This document shows, piece after piece, positions 35,701 to 50,700 of a stretch of DNA of 64,000 nt (position 1 is its first letter; every line of letters starts with the position of its first letter). A model generated the notes under the pieces. The model made no database searches. It was not told where the DNA came from and worked only from the letters and a program-made list of their open reading frames with translations. This stretch comes from Durusdinium trenchii (lineage: Eukaryota > Sar > Dinophyceae > Suessiales > Symbiodiniaceae). The stretch covers positions 390,217 through 454,216 of the forward strand of contig CAXAMN010021573.1 of the NCBI GenBank assembly GCA_963970005.1, written 5' to 3'. Both the position numbers and the translations under genes were made by a program.

Positions 35701-38700
35701 CATGACCTTTGACAGTCGGAAATTGTGCAAAGCAAAACACACATTCATCATTTCATATCACTTGCAAGACCTTTACGCATACACCTCTTATAAAAAGACA
35801 CCAAATAAAAAGCAAGAAATGGATAACATAAAAATACGTATAATAGCGCCAAAAACCGCTTTCTCCAATCCAGTCCAACCCTCATCAGTCCATGAGAGGC
35901 CAGGGGTGAACCAAGGCGAAACCAGGTAAATCATGGTAAATCAACATTTGGAGGTGTGGTTTCACGGAATTTCTGGCGCTAGCGGGTATTGGAATCGTAT
36001 AATGAAACCAAAACATCAAACCCGATATTTGTTTTAAACAAACAACCCTGGGAGTGTTTGTTTTTAGACATTTAGACTTTAGAAATTGACATGTTTTATT
36101 GTTTTTCATGTTTCTCTAGATCACTTTGCAATTTGTTTTGTCAATCGTTTTCCTATACCTTCCAAGCTAACCACTGAAAGCCATTGAGTGGCAGATCACC
36201 CTGCAGGATGCCGTGGAGCATGAGCGTTTTGGCAGCAGGCGGGGCAAATGGAGCACCACTTGATCCAGGGTCAAGTTTGTATGACATTCAGGCAGGTATT
36301 GAACATAGTCACTTTGGTGGCCCCCTGCTTTGGAAGTCTATATATCATTATTGGTCGTTTTGGATTGCGGGCTATTGGAGCTGACCACCGGGCCGGAGTC
36401 CTGGATGAACATTTGGTGCCAGCAACCCGCGTTTCGGTGTTTTCACGACCGGTTGGAACCTCGAGGAACCATTGCCACGAGTTGTTGGTACAGTGCCTCT
36501 TCACTCCCGTTCACTGTACCTTAATTAGCATGTTTGATCTACACATGGCGAATCGTTTGACTGTTTTTTGGCAGATTTGCTGCGCCACAAGCTGTGCCAT
36601 GCAGTCGCCGTCGTTGCATACACAGCTCACTCCATCCGAGTCGACCCGAGTGGTGAAGGCTTTCAACCCGTGATTTGTTCAATCGAAAAACAGTGTTTAT
36701 AATGGAGTCAGAGAGGGGATGCTGGGTGTAGAAATGGGTAGATGTGTTATGCAATTGAAGATGCACTTTGGATCTTATGCACCAGTGGCTGATGTTTTAC
36801 TCTGTCTTCCTGTGTCCTTGATGTGCAACTGCAGTATGATCCAACAGCGATCTTGCTATGAGTTCTTGCTCTGGGAGCCCAAGAACTCGATGTGCAATTT
36901 TACGCATTGAGAAACAAATCAAGAACGGCACAAGCACTTGGGAGTACAAAGAAGAGGCTCAGATGCTCTAAGTCCTTTAGTGTGAGGTCCTAAACCAGCA
37001 GTGTGAGGTCGGCAAGCAAGGATTCGACCAGACAGTAACCGCACCTGGATTTGAGGTGTGATTAGGGTGTGTCCCTCTTAGCAGATATTACCAGTAACAT
37101 TCAGTAACAATCAGTAAAAGAGTAATGGGGCAAGGTGTGCTTAATGAGGCAAAGAGTAATGTGACTAGTGATTATCACTATTTGGGGTAAAGGTCTTTGC
37201 CAACTGGTGGTTGCACGCTGTTTCTTCTGTTCGTGACCGAACTTGATCCGCACCAAAAGGCCTGTAAATGGTCACTGGACTCCATAAAGGTCACGAATGG
37301 AAGAAACTGGATCTGATTGGGCACTGACCTCACGAGTTTCAACTGACAGCAGAGGATGCCAAGACAAAAGAGATGACTTTTAACGGATCAAACAGTCTTA
37401 CAGATGTCTTAGACATCTACACTCATCCGTACAGAAATACCTCCAACAAGTGTCCTAGAGATGGCATGTCTATTTTTATGTGCTCCCTATTGTGATGGAG
37501 CGGTGTGAGGAGCACCTGACTTTGGGCAAGTGGCCTTAAGTGGCAGGCCTTGGTTTGGATCAAGTCCATCTCATCGCCACGCTATCCATTGCTCGCCGCT
37601 ATCCATTTGTTTCGGCCCAGGGTCTGCGAAGAGTCATTGCGGAATCTTCAGATTCCGTGCCCGAAACCATCTTGGCTACGGCCTGTGCTTGACCTTGTGC
37701 TACAACGAACGAAGACGGTCAGTGCCCTCCTGGACATACGGTTCAGTCTGTCTCAGTCTGATTGTTTTCCTGATCACCAATTTTGGTGGTTTGCGGTCCA
37801 GCCATGGTCCACAACAACAGTGGTTCCTGCCACTATGGCTTCCACAATCCGTCCCAGTTGATGAGTGGTTTCCGTTAAGCAGGAGGCATTGCACAGACCT
37901 TGTGCATGCGTCAATGAGCCGAGAATAACTCTTTAGTTGTTTGTATTTAGGAATGGTAATGGTTGCCCCAATCAAAATTTAAAGTACTTAAATTTGTATA
38001 TAGCTAAATGATAGCTAAACTTAATGAACTAGTGACTAGTGAAATCATCTAGAAAACCTGATAGAGCCACTTCCCCCACTCCACATTCAGTTCCCTCCGC
38101 CCCTGGGCCACCGCAGGGTGAGCATCATGGGCCGCCGCGCATTAGTGACCTCTGTGGGAAATGCCGCGAAGAACGTCTCCGCCGCGGCCTACATCTTCGA
38201 ACAGGATGCGAAGCGTGGATGGGTTCCTTGCCCTGAGACACGACGGTCGTGGGCGTGGATGTGTTTCTTTTTTGCCGACCGGGTGCGACGAAAGATTGGC
38301 GAAGAGTTGGTGGGTCGGTGAGGTGTTTTTTGTTGGGCGTCGCGACTTGAGAGGGGAAGGGGGCGAAACTTAACCTGGTAGTTGTACTTGGTTTGAGTTG
38401 GGTTTGGTGGACATAGTGGACAGTTTGCTGCACTGGAAGGCTCAGACTACATTCGAAAGACTGTGAATTGGAGCCTCGTTGTGTGTAGCCTTGTTTGAGC
38501 TACCGGCGCTGTTGACGACCCGATGGCAAGCATGCAATGTTTATGTTTTCTTTGTGCAACTTCCCTATTAACTGGGTCTTTGACATCGTGTCGTTGACAG
38601 CGTTGGGGGGTGGGGGGGTGGGGCTAAATTGTCTTGTTGTTTCGCGTTCTTTTTTCGGCAAGCTTTGATTGCTTGCAGTTTTGTCGGCTTGAGTTTATGC

Positions 38701-41700
38701 CATGTGTCACTTGTTTCTTTTCTCTGCGTGTGCCTGAGTTCTCCTTGCTTTAGCAAAAATGTATTACAATCAGGAGTTGGGATTGTGCATTGAGTTTCGT
38801 CCTGTAAGAGTTGATTCTGTTCGTCGGGGCCCCCCCCCCCTGGATCAAATCCCCCCTCCGCCGGTTCACGCCGTCATGGACTTTTACCAGGGTTGCTTGT
38901 GATTGCCTGCTACCTTTCGTTCACCCCCTCCTCTCTCAAGTTTTTGTTTTGCTTCTGCGGTTGTCACGTCACGATCGATTATTTCGCTTTTCTTCTCCCT
39001 CCGTGGTCGTTGACTGTTGGTATCTAGACTCCTTGATCGACTTGTCCACTCGTGCCAAAGATCCTAAATATTCTTGGGCGCTTCACATTTGTTTGGATCT
39101 TGATCGTTATTTGTTAGATTTGGCTTGTTTGGAGCACTGACTCGGAAGGTTTGGGTCGTTGTTCGGAGTTGGTTTGGAAACAACTTGTTGATCGTCACCG
39201 CATAAATACCCTTGTATGACCTTGTCTCGTCGGACGGGTTGTCAGCAAAAAAGGCTTTCCTCAAATAGTGGAATTTCCCGCAGTGTGTGTGTCATGTGTG
39301 TTTGTTTTTGTTTTTTAAATCTGCGGCAAGAAAACATTTTGTTTGCGGGCTTTCTGATATTTTGCTGATATCCCAAGGTTGTTTATAGACAAGCTATATC
39401 ACAAGCTATACTGGCGTATATTTGTGAGCCGCAGGCGTTTTACCCGAACGTGTTTGTTCAGCGGATACGATGTTAATTTTGGTTGTGGGTGTTTATGTGG
39501 TTCACAGACCTAAATAGATTTGGTATGTTGAATCAACTACCGACCCGACCCCAAAAAAGCCATCGAGCTCGGTTGCAGGGATGTCATCCCCCACGTATCT
39601 CCGGAGGGTTGTGACTTAAACAGGTCTCGACTGTGTGAGATTTCTGCACTCAGGTCTTACAGGCCCGGCTGGCAGCGCCTCCTGCAACTTGGCGGAAGCA
39701 GATATTTACAACGAAGAGCTGAAACCATTGGTAGATCAATCATGGTTTAGTTTCTCTACATCCAACTGATGGAGCTTCCGCATCAAAAATCACACCCAAG
39801 GATTGGAATGCAGTTGCTTTTCTCTGAGTCTTTGAAGGTAAGCTCGGCAAGCAGTGCTCCCACTGTCCGCTGCTTCGCTGTGCTGCGCCGTCCGCGCCCA
39901 GTTGAAGAACGGCTCGCAGTTCGGGACAGGGCTCAGCCAGACAGAGGACACCATCCTCATCGGTGTCGAGGAGGCCAGGCACGAATCGATGCTCAGGACC
40001 ATAGGGACACCGTGCCCACCGTGCCCAGTGGTTCTGTTCGCTTTGTTGCTTTGTGGATGGTGGTGTTTGGTGGTTACATGAAGTGTATTATTTGTATGTG
40101 TTTGATCCGTTTTGGTATGGTTGGAGGTCCAGCCCAATGTGTGTGACTTGTGACTCGTGACTTCTGTTATTTTTGGTATAGTCATGTGTGTTGTTGTCGT
40201 TGCAAAAATCACATACAGTGTCCATACCTGGATCTTCCAACTATACAACATGTTTGCCTGCTTGCTCTTTGTTGATGAAAAGGCTGACATTTTGCGTGTA
40301 ATTAATTAGTAGATCCAGGTCTATCCTACCAAGGAACTGCCAAACAATGACACAGACCAGGTGTTTGCTTAGGTGTATCAAGCCGCCCAGACCAGGTTTT
40401 CTATCAAGTTCTTATCCGCCCAGACCAGTTCTGCCTTGCCAGGATGACGCCAGGGGCCCCTCCAGCGGTTCGGTGATCGTTTACACTCGGAACGGAAGTG
40501 CCTGGCCTGGAGGCCCAGGTGCCCGGCTCGCTCGGGGCGATTTCGCCGGATCGTCGTGGGTCGGGTCCGTCCCAACCGAGTGAGAGCGGAACAGCTTTGT
40601 TTGATTGAGGGGTTTCGCATAGGATAGCCTATTTGTCGCAATTTGGGGTTCACATGTTCAGAACCAAAGGCCTTGTTAACATATATTTTAACTAGAACGT
40701 GAAGGGAATCACTGACTTGCGCCAAATCTTGCCTCTTGTTCTTCGGGTCAGGCATGACATACATCTTCCGTGACACTGGCCAAGCATGAAAACGACACAA
40801 GCTCAATCATTGATCAGAGCCATGATAGAGATCCCCTCCCAGGCTGTAGTTGTTGAACGTCAGGGTTGAATGGAATCTGAAATCTATTGAAATCTGCGTT
40901 CCTCACTTTCAATACTTCTGATATCTTCATATTTCCTGGTGCAGCTCGAAACAGCCGTTTTCCAAGCTTGATGATCTCAACCTCGCACCGATCTGCCACT
41001 GAAAAGACGTCCGTAGCTTCACAAAGGTCTTCGCCTGAGAAGCTGGTGGCCAAGGCGCAAGCGGCCCGCCTGTGCTTCCGCACACGCGAAACATGACACC
41101 ATTTGGACCCGAACTCATTGTTTTTTTTGCACAGATCGTGGGCAGTTCGAACGGTTCTGTTGGAATGCATCAATTTCTTCCTGCCTATCATGTGTCAGAG
41201 AAAAGCAACAACTACAGGGGACCGCCGCTGGTCTAAACCTTCATGGAAATCATATAGATTTTCATGGGCACTTTCAGTTCACGCAGCTTCATGTCTTCTG
41301 GGCAGACAAAACTAACCATGTGTGCAATCTGCATCATAGACATGACTTGCTCCCAGCAGTTTGACATATACCCGGTTTGGAGATGTTTGTAAGGTCCACG
41401 GTCCCTTTCTTTTAGTGGCAAGTTAGTGAGAGATACTTATTCATAGTCTTAGTCTATCATAGTCTATGTATATGTCTACGTTTTTTCATGTGATGTGTTT
41501 CTTGTTGACAGTTCAGATATGTTCACTATTGATATTCCATCATGCCCGAACTTCTTGGGTACACACGGTACACCACCCCCAAAAAGGCCCCCACCCGTGC
41601 TTGTTCAAGCCGTTGCAGCTTCCGCCAATGGCTAGGACACCGCTGCCGGGGATCACTTTGGCTGCAGTGTGGGCATGCCCGGGGACCCGGAGTGCGGGCG

Positions 41701-44700
41701 CTAGACCACCGGGAGGAGGGCACGGACGCAGCCGGGGAGTTGGTGAACAAGGATGGGTCACCATCGCACAGGTCCATTTTGATGGAAGCAGGGCAGAAGG
41801 AGTACACTGCCTGGAACAATCATGCAAGTGGGAAATGTATGGAAAATGATGGAAAATGGATCAACATGGTCCCTTGAAAGACCACTTCCTCTACAAACAG
41901 ACCGTTGGTTTTTCACTTGCATCATTCGGGGGTACTATATGTTTGCTCTTGAAATCCTTCAGCCGGTCGCCGCATGGCGGCGCAGGCGACACACGCACGC
42001 ACGGACCTCCGACGGGTTTAAAGAATCGACATGAGCGACCACAGCCGAGCGACACGCGGGGGTCAGTTGCGTCCCCAACACGACGATGGGGTGCAAAAGA
42101 ACGCTGACGACGACAACGCTGACGACGCCTTAACAGTTCGTGGGTCGAAGAAAGGCCCTGGAGCCTTATGAATATATACACCAGGGCCTTCAAGGGGTGG
42201 TTAATGGACACCCCTTAACGGCTAAGGGGCTATAAATGGACACCCCTTGGAGGGTCCTGGTACAAATCGATGTCTTTGTAACTTTGTAATGATGTTTGTT
42301 TGGGATCGAACATAGAGGCCTGCCTGCCTCTAGACCCAAAAGTCCGATCTCAAGGACGGTCACGGTCGGTCCTGGTGCAGCAGTGACCCACGACCCACAC
42401 TCCGCGATGTCAATCCCCTCCACCCGGTCCACTCCGCCGGCCTCCAACCTGTGCCTCCGTTGCTTCATGTTGCCTCCGAAGCAGTCTTACAGTAGTTGCT
42501 GCTGACACCGACACACAGGTCTGTTGCCTTGGATCAAGTGTACGCCTCCTTAGCCAAGAGTTGAACTGTCACCTCTGTCAAAACGCTTTTACATCTACAG
42601 CAGCATTTCGATGTTGGGGTACCCAGGTGTGGAGGCCCTCAAGACATGCCCATGGTATCCCATGGTTCACTGGATGGGACTCAAGACATCTAAAGACCTC
42701 TTTGCATCGCACGTCCTGTGGATCCGTTTCGGGCAGCGTTCAACCCGGTTTTTGGGCGACGTGCGGTGGCCATCGGCATCGCTTGGGGTCCACTGATGGT
42801 AGGTGATCCAACTTCAAGACCATATTGTAGATGTGCTAAACCATTGAAAGGGCTGGCCTATGATCAACATGACTTCAACATGAGTTTAAACCTTGTTTCA
42901 TGTTGGTCATTCTGAGAAAGCCATATGAAGACAAACAACGCACTGTCGCGGCACTACTTTGCTACCATTCGTCGTTTGGATGCAGTTTAGGGATTGACCT
43001 GGTCATGATTGATCATGTGCCAACTGTGCACCACTAAAACCAAGCAATCTGATTGCACATCTAAACACACTCCGAAAGGACACGAATCCAATCGCGCACA
43101 CACACACACACTAACCATGAACAACCACGTGCAACTGCACCAAATAGACATCGACACGGAATCGACACGACACACACACACAGACAATTTGCGCCCATTG
43201 TCCAATCAAACCACAATGGCTTTTACCAAAGATGCCTCGTTCTGGTCGTCCTCTCTTCGGACTGCCTGGGACAGACCCGGACTGCCATCATTGGTCTGAT
43301 TTCGTGGTGTTTCAGGTCCGGGGATCATGCCATCATTGGAGCCTATGGACATTCAAGCAAGGGCAAGTCGGTGCCCTCAGTGATCGCACCCACGCGGGCA
43401 CCAGCGCGAGCAGGTTCGGAAGGTCCGGAGACTTCGGATGGTGGATCAGGTCAGATGACGCTGGAGACGCCCCAATCAACATGAGATGGAAAGTCTGGTT
43501 CATCTTGGTTCAAATGTTCAATCCGATGTGTAGTTCTTCGATGGCCGAATTCATGGGCACTGACGACCGGGTCTTTTTCATGCGACCTGGACGACCTGGA
43601 CGACCTGTAGATCCTGTGTTTCCCTGGATCGGACTTTGACCACATGGCTTTGAGAGTGAAGAGTTCTTGGCAGAGGCCCCAGTTCCGGAGATCAAGGGAG
43701 TTCTGGAGGGTCCACATCAGTTCTTGTTCACTAGATGTCCGCCACCAGGTTTCTAAAGCAAAGCCCAGAGTTGGTACACGTCTGGCATCAGCTGCAGATG
43801 GTAGATCCACCAGGCTCTTTGGAGATCGGAGATCGTTGATTCACCTGATATCAGGGGAGATGGTGCAGCCTATGTGTTCAAGCGCCAGGGCGGGCAGGAC
43901 GCCCCAGCCCAGACAGTGTTGGTCATGGGTGCTGCGTTGGTCATGGGGCTGCCATGGGAGAAAGGTGGTGTGAGACCAGAGCTGATACCTAGATATACCT
44001 AGTATCAATTGGAGCCGTTTCTTCATGAAGCGACATAAACTATTCGTCATGCAATCAATTGGACGTGGGTTGTTCCAAGTGACCAAGCCTTGGAATCGCT
44101 CACTAATGAGTAGTTACTAATCACTCCAAGCTTTAGGGGATCAAGCTTTGCCACAGCTTCGTGTAGTTTGGCTCTGTGTAATAACATGATTCTGACCCAG
44201 CCATACCCAGCCCTAGGGCTCCAACTACCTCCAAGGTGGTTGGGGTAGGTTTTTTGGGGGGTCTAACCTTCTGAGGATGTGGTGAGCCCTGGGGAACTAC
44301 AACTTTGCACGTTTGTTTACCAAGTCTTCACTGGGTCAAGGAGTCAGCTTGGTTAGGTTGGCCACTGCTTGAACCCCTTCAGCAACTACTGCGGGGTTCC
44401 TATGGTTTGCAGGAGCCCGATTAGGCCTCACAGGGATTATCCAGAAATGGTGAACTCTCGATATCTCTCGATATGAACTTGCGTGTGGGCATGCACGCAG
44501 CATACACCTTCTGGTGTAGACCTTGTTCCAAGTCTCGACATATTTTGACCAAGCTTGTTAAGAAACCGTGTTTAAGGGTCGCATAGGATCGCAAATATTT
44601 GCACCTTGCAGGATGTGGGATTTGGATGTGTTCAAGTGTTCATTTGGACATGTGCAACGGACAGGATAATGGGAGATTTACACATTTTACACTACTCGGG

Positions 44701-47700
44701 TATGAACCCAGTCATTTATATTGTATATACCTCAACTGTAGTACTGTACTTATTCCCTTCCAATTCTGATCCAATCATGAGTGGTTTTGCCAGATTTCAC
44801 TTCAGCTTCACTCACTTCCAGCCCTGAGGCGTTGGGTGGAGCAGCAGCAACTCCGGCCCGAGGCCCCTTCCGTTCCGGTGAAGCGCGGGAGAGTGCTCGT
44901 CCGTACTGCTCGTCCGTACAAGCGTCCCATGGCCGGGGGTGGACAGTGTCAAGGAACACAGTCCATGGGGTACTGAGATCGCTTTCCAAGCGTACACACT
45001 CCTGTTCACCAGGCAACTTCTGTGCATTGTGTGAAATCTTTATAAATGTGTGCTGCAACAATAGCTGCTTGTGTTTCTTCTTCTTGCTGCCCGAATCTAA
45101 GTGGCAGACAGACCAACGCATTGTTAGTTCTGCACATGTGAGAAGTTAATAACCCCCCTAGCCCCTAGGGTGTAGGGATTCACGTACCTTCTGAGAAGGT
45201 ATATACTTGGACCCTCCATGCCTATGTAAAGGTGTCTCCAATCACCTTCTCAGAGCGTATGTGGAGTCATAGGGATGCGTTCATATGTTTTATATGTTAT
45301 ATATATAACTATATACGTTGTATGTTGTGTATGCTGTTAGTGCTTGTTTCCTTGATTAGGAAGTTGCACCCCCAGCACTGCCCGCACTGCCCCCTAGTTC
45401 CAACTTGTTCTCCATCACTGATCCAGTTGTATATATCTCCCAGTGATTCCAGCGGTGCTTTGGATTTCTTCCATCCGCAGTTGCAGCTACCCACAGTATT
45501 GGGATTGGCAGCGAAGGCAGATGGTACAAGTTGATGGGCGGGAGCAGCAGCAGATCAGTAGACGGATGTAGATACCAGCTGCAACCCAACATGTCCCTGC
45601 AGCACCACAATGTCTCAAGCATCCAAACACATGCATTTGGATGCTGCACCCGGATGGCAAAATCAAACCAACGACCAGATGCTCTGTCTTTAGGGTTGGT
45701 GGCATGATGTGGCATGGGGTCTGAGTTACACAGCTGAAGTCCTTCGTGAAGAACGAGCCTCATGCCAGGACCTTCAGTTCGTGACCAACCTTGAGATCGG
45801 ATTGTCAGTCACAAACAGGCCATTTGCATCCATTTGCATCTTAAAACATCTTAGGCCCTCAAAAAGGTCTTCTGTCTCAGAGACTTCACCCAACGAGGTC
45901 ACACCTACTTACGCTCCTGGTATGAGTCTGGTGCACGACCGGGTCGGGTCGGTCTAGGTAGGTCCACCGGTCCGGTCCACCGCAGCTCCGGTCCGGTCCA
46001 GGATGGAGACGCCAACGACGGCTTTGGGCGGAGCGTCTCGATGTCTTCCAACACGGTGCGGCGACGGGGACGGTGTGCGCTCGGGGCAGCGAGATGTTCG
46101 TTTTGGGCAAGGCCATTTTGAAGTGACTCTCCTGATCTCTCCTGTTTCTTTTTGCAGGTCGGGTGGTTTTTTGGGGGGATTGATCCGTATTCTCCAATTC
46201 TCCAGAACAGAATCTAGTTGTTCTTGCCCGGCTCCATTGAGCAAATCCATGCTCTCAAACCGCGAGCAGGCCAGAGGTTGCTGGATCCGACATGCATTCT
46301 GGATCATTGTGGTCGCCTCCAAGTATCTAAAAAGTCCAGGGGTCGATTTTTCGGGGTGTGTTTGTGCTGCCACCCGATTCCTTTTGTCTCTACATCTACA
46401 TACTCAGTCAGTAACAAGACAATCAGCACGCAGCTTGAACGAGTCTTCTTCATGATCCGTCATCAATCTATACCCATTCACTTCCATCATTCACATCATT
46501 CACCACCCAAGAGGTGAATCCTTCAGCTTTGTCTGGACTTCTTTTCCACCCCCCAAGAAGGGCCCCGTGCAACTCAGACACGAAAACACCTGGAGTGATG
46601 TCCGAGACAAACATCGCGTCGCTCGCGGTCACCAGGCCGCGATCGGCGCCGCGGGCGATGAGCACAACGGCGTGGACAAGAGCGGCTCTGGGTACATCTT
46701 CGTCCGACAAGGCGCGCGGGGAGGAGGAGCCACTTGAGAGATTATAAAAACCCCCCACCCAGGGAATTAGTATTCGCATGTCCGTTTTTCTTGGAGCATC
46801 TGCAAACCACTGTAAAACGATAAGGAAGAAAAAAGAACGATAACCCCCGATGATTGTTGTGGAAATCCCTTGGCATGTTTCTATTTGTGGTTTTAGGCTT
46901 ACGTCCTCACAGAGGGAGCAACAAGGAGTGTCTCCTGGGCCTCCGAAAGAACAGTCCCTGCCTGACAAACAGAGTGTGAACCATCTCCCGTTCTTCAGGG
47001 CAGAATAAACAAAAAAATCCAAGTTGCACCAGGCACCAAAACGATAACAAAAACGATAACGCAGCGAGCCTAAACGACCTTTGTGTAGGTAGGCCACCAC
47101 ATGTGAGCGCCATGGACAGCAATAAGATCTTCTGTCTGGGGACTCTAGCATGGACTCCAGCATGGGGAATTGTACCTAACGTCTTCATGTCTGCAGGTTC
47201 CACACCACATGCACGCAGTGCACACACACATGTATACTACATATGTTACATATGTTGCAGTTAGTCAAAGTACTGTAAAACGATAAGGAAGAAAAAACAC
47301 GATAACGCCAAAAGTGGTAAGGCAAAAGGATAGGTTTTTTTTATACAACCTCACTTGTTCACCGCGATGAGGCGGTGGACGAGGCGGGGAAGGGCGATGT
47401 TTTTTCATATGTTGTTCGGGGTCGAGAGGACGATTTGTGAAAGGCCAGCATCCATACCCGGAGATCACATCGAATTTTTGAAGCCCTCAGGAAAAGGGTG
47501 GGTGCCGGGGGGTTCTAACATGGTCTAACTACCTTGTGAGAATGTGGGACATGAGCCGGAGGGAGGGTTAACCTTTAGGGTGTCCGAAACCACAGCTTCT
47601 TATCACAGTGCCTCAGTGCTTCAAGTTCCCTAGAAAATGGGACCTGACCCTGGGCCCTATGTACGTACCATCTACGAACAGGTTGACTCATTGTATTTAA

Positions 47701-50700
47701 ACACTAAAACATGTTTCAAAACCTAAAAACCCAACGCCTTGCGAACCGAGCTTGAACCACCTTCACGCACCCCAACCCCCGATGGAATGTTCTTCCTTCG
47801 AAAGGAACCGAGACTTCTTCGCGCTTCGACGACTCGCCCAGGGACGAAGTGGGTGCAACACCGGAAGCTCGCTCCGGGGAAGGTGCCGGAGAGAACGGTC
47901 AAACACAGTGCAGAAACCGAGAGAAAGCGCGAGACTGAACCGGATGGCTTAGCCCGACGAGCGCAACACGTGGGCTTTGAAAAAGTGTTTGCACCGTTTG
48001 CAAAGGTCCGAGGATGAACACATGTTGAAGGTTAATGTTATGATAAGTTATGATGTTATGTTAAGGTCAGTGTTCCGACACTTCAGGATTTCTGAGCTTG
48101 CAGCTTGAGGACACTCACATGGCAAACTTGCTTCTGTTCATCTACTGGTTCCACTGGGGTCCGTGTATAAATCCTATTACAAGGAGTGTTTGGGACTGAG
48201 TCAGAGTTTGCGACTTCGAACGATTGATGATCTGTAATCATCCAATCGAAAGATTTGTGAAACCTTTCCCTCTTAAGGGGCCAGTATTTATATAAAATAT
48301 GACAATTATGTAAAAAAGAGTGTCTCAAATTCTTAGCCCGGCCTTTTATAAGTATATATGGTACAGTAATTGATCGTTGGGTCCAGAGGCCTGACAGTGG
48401 CTTCTTTTACTTTAATTTGTGTTGCTTTGGGCAAATTTGTGTAAGTAATGGTTTTCCGTACTCGTATGTGTTCCATTTGATACTGATTTGATCGTTGATG
48501 TCACTCACTTAAATTAATCTAGCGTGGTCTTTCTATGCTACGTGGTGTTGCTTCTTCGAGAGTTTAGTTTGCTATTCACCTTGCGGGGGAGCAGCTGTCT
48601 TCATTCATCCTTTGTCAACGCTACGACGCGGGAGCTGGAACAACATCGCTTGTAACGGCCTGCACGGACAGAATCAGCGCTAAGTAGTGAGGTTTCTTAG
48701 GCATGCGAAACAACAGGGATATCAATGCCCCTTGCATGTTTGTGCGAGGCAGTACTGCACCAGCCACTGAATCACTGCTTTCTCTAGGAACTAGTAAGGG
48801 CTTTAGCAGTCTTTGTACACCTGGTGTGCTGTATTATCGATGTTTTGACGACCAAAAATACGGGAAAGCAGGTGGTCGAAGTATGTTTCTCTCAGCCAGC
48901 CCCCAAAAGAGTGAGCAACGCTGACATGCTAGGCGAACACCCCCCTTCGTTAAGCTAGCTAGTAAGCTGGATGTATCAGGATTTTGGAGCGAAAGTTGCT
49001 TCAAATTGCACGATAGGCTGGGACATCAGGTTCCTGGTCTTGGGTTATCCCATCTTGGATCAGGTTCGGCTGGCCCTTTTGGATCGTGTGATCAGTTTTA
49101 GGTGCAGGACTGCATCCTGGGAAGTCGCCCACGAGCAAAAGAGAGCCAAGTTGTAAACGGCAAAAAGTCATGCACAAAAGAAAGTTAGCATAATCCAACC
49201 GACTATATAGCACACCAGTGAAGCTTCATCTTCCGGGAGGGGTCTAACCGAAAACATCCAAAAACCCAGCTTCACGTCAAACAACTACACGAGCTGCCAG
49301 GCCAAAGCCGGCTCGAGATTTGGGCAAGTCTGGAAGCTCAGCCACGAGGGATGGTGAGTCACTGAGGGTCGTGGTGAGAACCTCGAAGGTTGCTCAGTGG
49401 TGGGAGAAGCGGGAGAAACGCACAAACCCCACCCACTCCATGTATGAGGTGCTTTTGGGACCCTTGAACCAACTTGTACAGGAAGTTTTCCACTATGCTT
49501 TCCTTTGGCATAGTTTATTCAGTTTTCCGAAACGCGGAGCAACAATTTGCCTGAAATCAAATCCCTGCTTCAGAATGGGAGACGCTCAGGACTCAGGATT
49601 TTGGTATGCCGGAATGCCGGACTTCATTTGGACTGGACCCTCCATTGATTTGTTTATGGTATGTTAGCAGACCCAGGTTTGTTAGAGAATGACCAGGCCT
49701 TCCGGTCCCAGGTTTGTTAGAGGACTATACGGTTCCTTTGGCCCACCAAGGTCGAGTCGGAGTTGTGCATAGCTTCACTTTAACATACTGAAAAACCATG
49801 GTTGCATGGAAAAACCATGAACACATCAAGACATGTTTGCCAGGAGTCGTTCACTTGAACCAAGACCTGACCTTGACCTTCAGTCGGTCCTGGAAACCCT
49901 GCACGGCCTGCCCAAGCCGCCCAGCCAAGCCGCCAAGCTTGCAATCTGGAGCAAACTGGGCATGGCATGCCCTCATTTGGGTGTGCAGCCGGTCGTCACC
50001 GTTCAGTCGTTTGCGCAATGCATGCTGCGGCGTCGTGGAGTCCTGGATCACGGATTTGCTTGTTCTCTGCCCCAGAAATCACTGCAGGAGTGATGAATGT
50101 CTTTCAGGCTCCAGTCCCCATTTTGGGGTAGACCGTCGAAGCCCTCAGAGGCTTGAGCCTGTCCTCCCTTATGGAGTGACCAACTTCGGTTTCACACATT
50201 TTGTTTTGCTGCCTTGCTTCTCTCTTGGGGTCCCTTTGCCGGAAGTCCTAAAGAGTGAGCTCGGCTTGAGGCTCCGATTAACCATCGAGCGCGTCATCGC
50301 CAGACAGATTGGTCCGATCCGATGATGGACCCTTGTAATTTCTTTTGAGCATTGTTGGTGGGTCCTCGAAAAGCTGATTCGCCGGTCGGGGTCTCTATTG
50401 GGGTTGATCCTCCCGGAGGTTTTTCCTCCGGTGGCTCAGCTGCTTCGGTTGACTGACCATTCAGGAGCGAGAGGTGATTGTTTTGATGAAGGTGGACATC
50501 GTGGTGATGTTGGCGAGCGAGCAAGTGAGTGAGTGAGTGAGTGAGAGAGTGTGAGAGTGTGAGTCAGAGTGTGAGTCAGAGTGAGAGTGTGAGTGTGACT
50601 CAGAGTGAGAGTGTGAGTGTGAGACAGTGTGAGAGTGAGAGAGTGAGTGAGTGAGTGAGGGAGTGAGCGAGGGAGCGAGGGAGCGAGGGAGCGAGTGAGC

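Noticed and set aside
38127..38323. Independent gene starting at ATG 38127
   Set aside because: The peptide matches the middle of an FG-GAP blade and joins in phase to exons on both sides; beyond 38222 the similarity stops.
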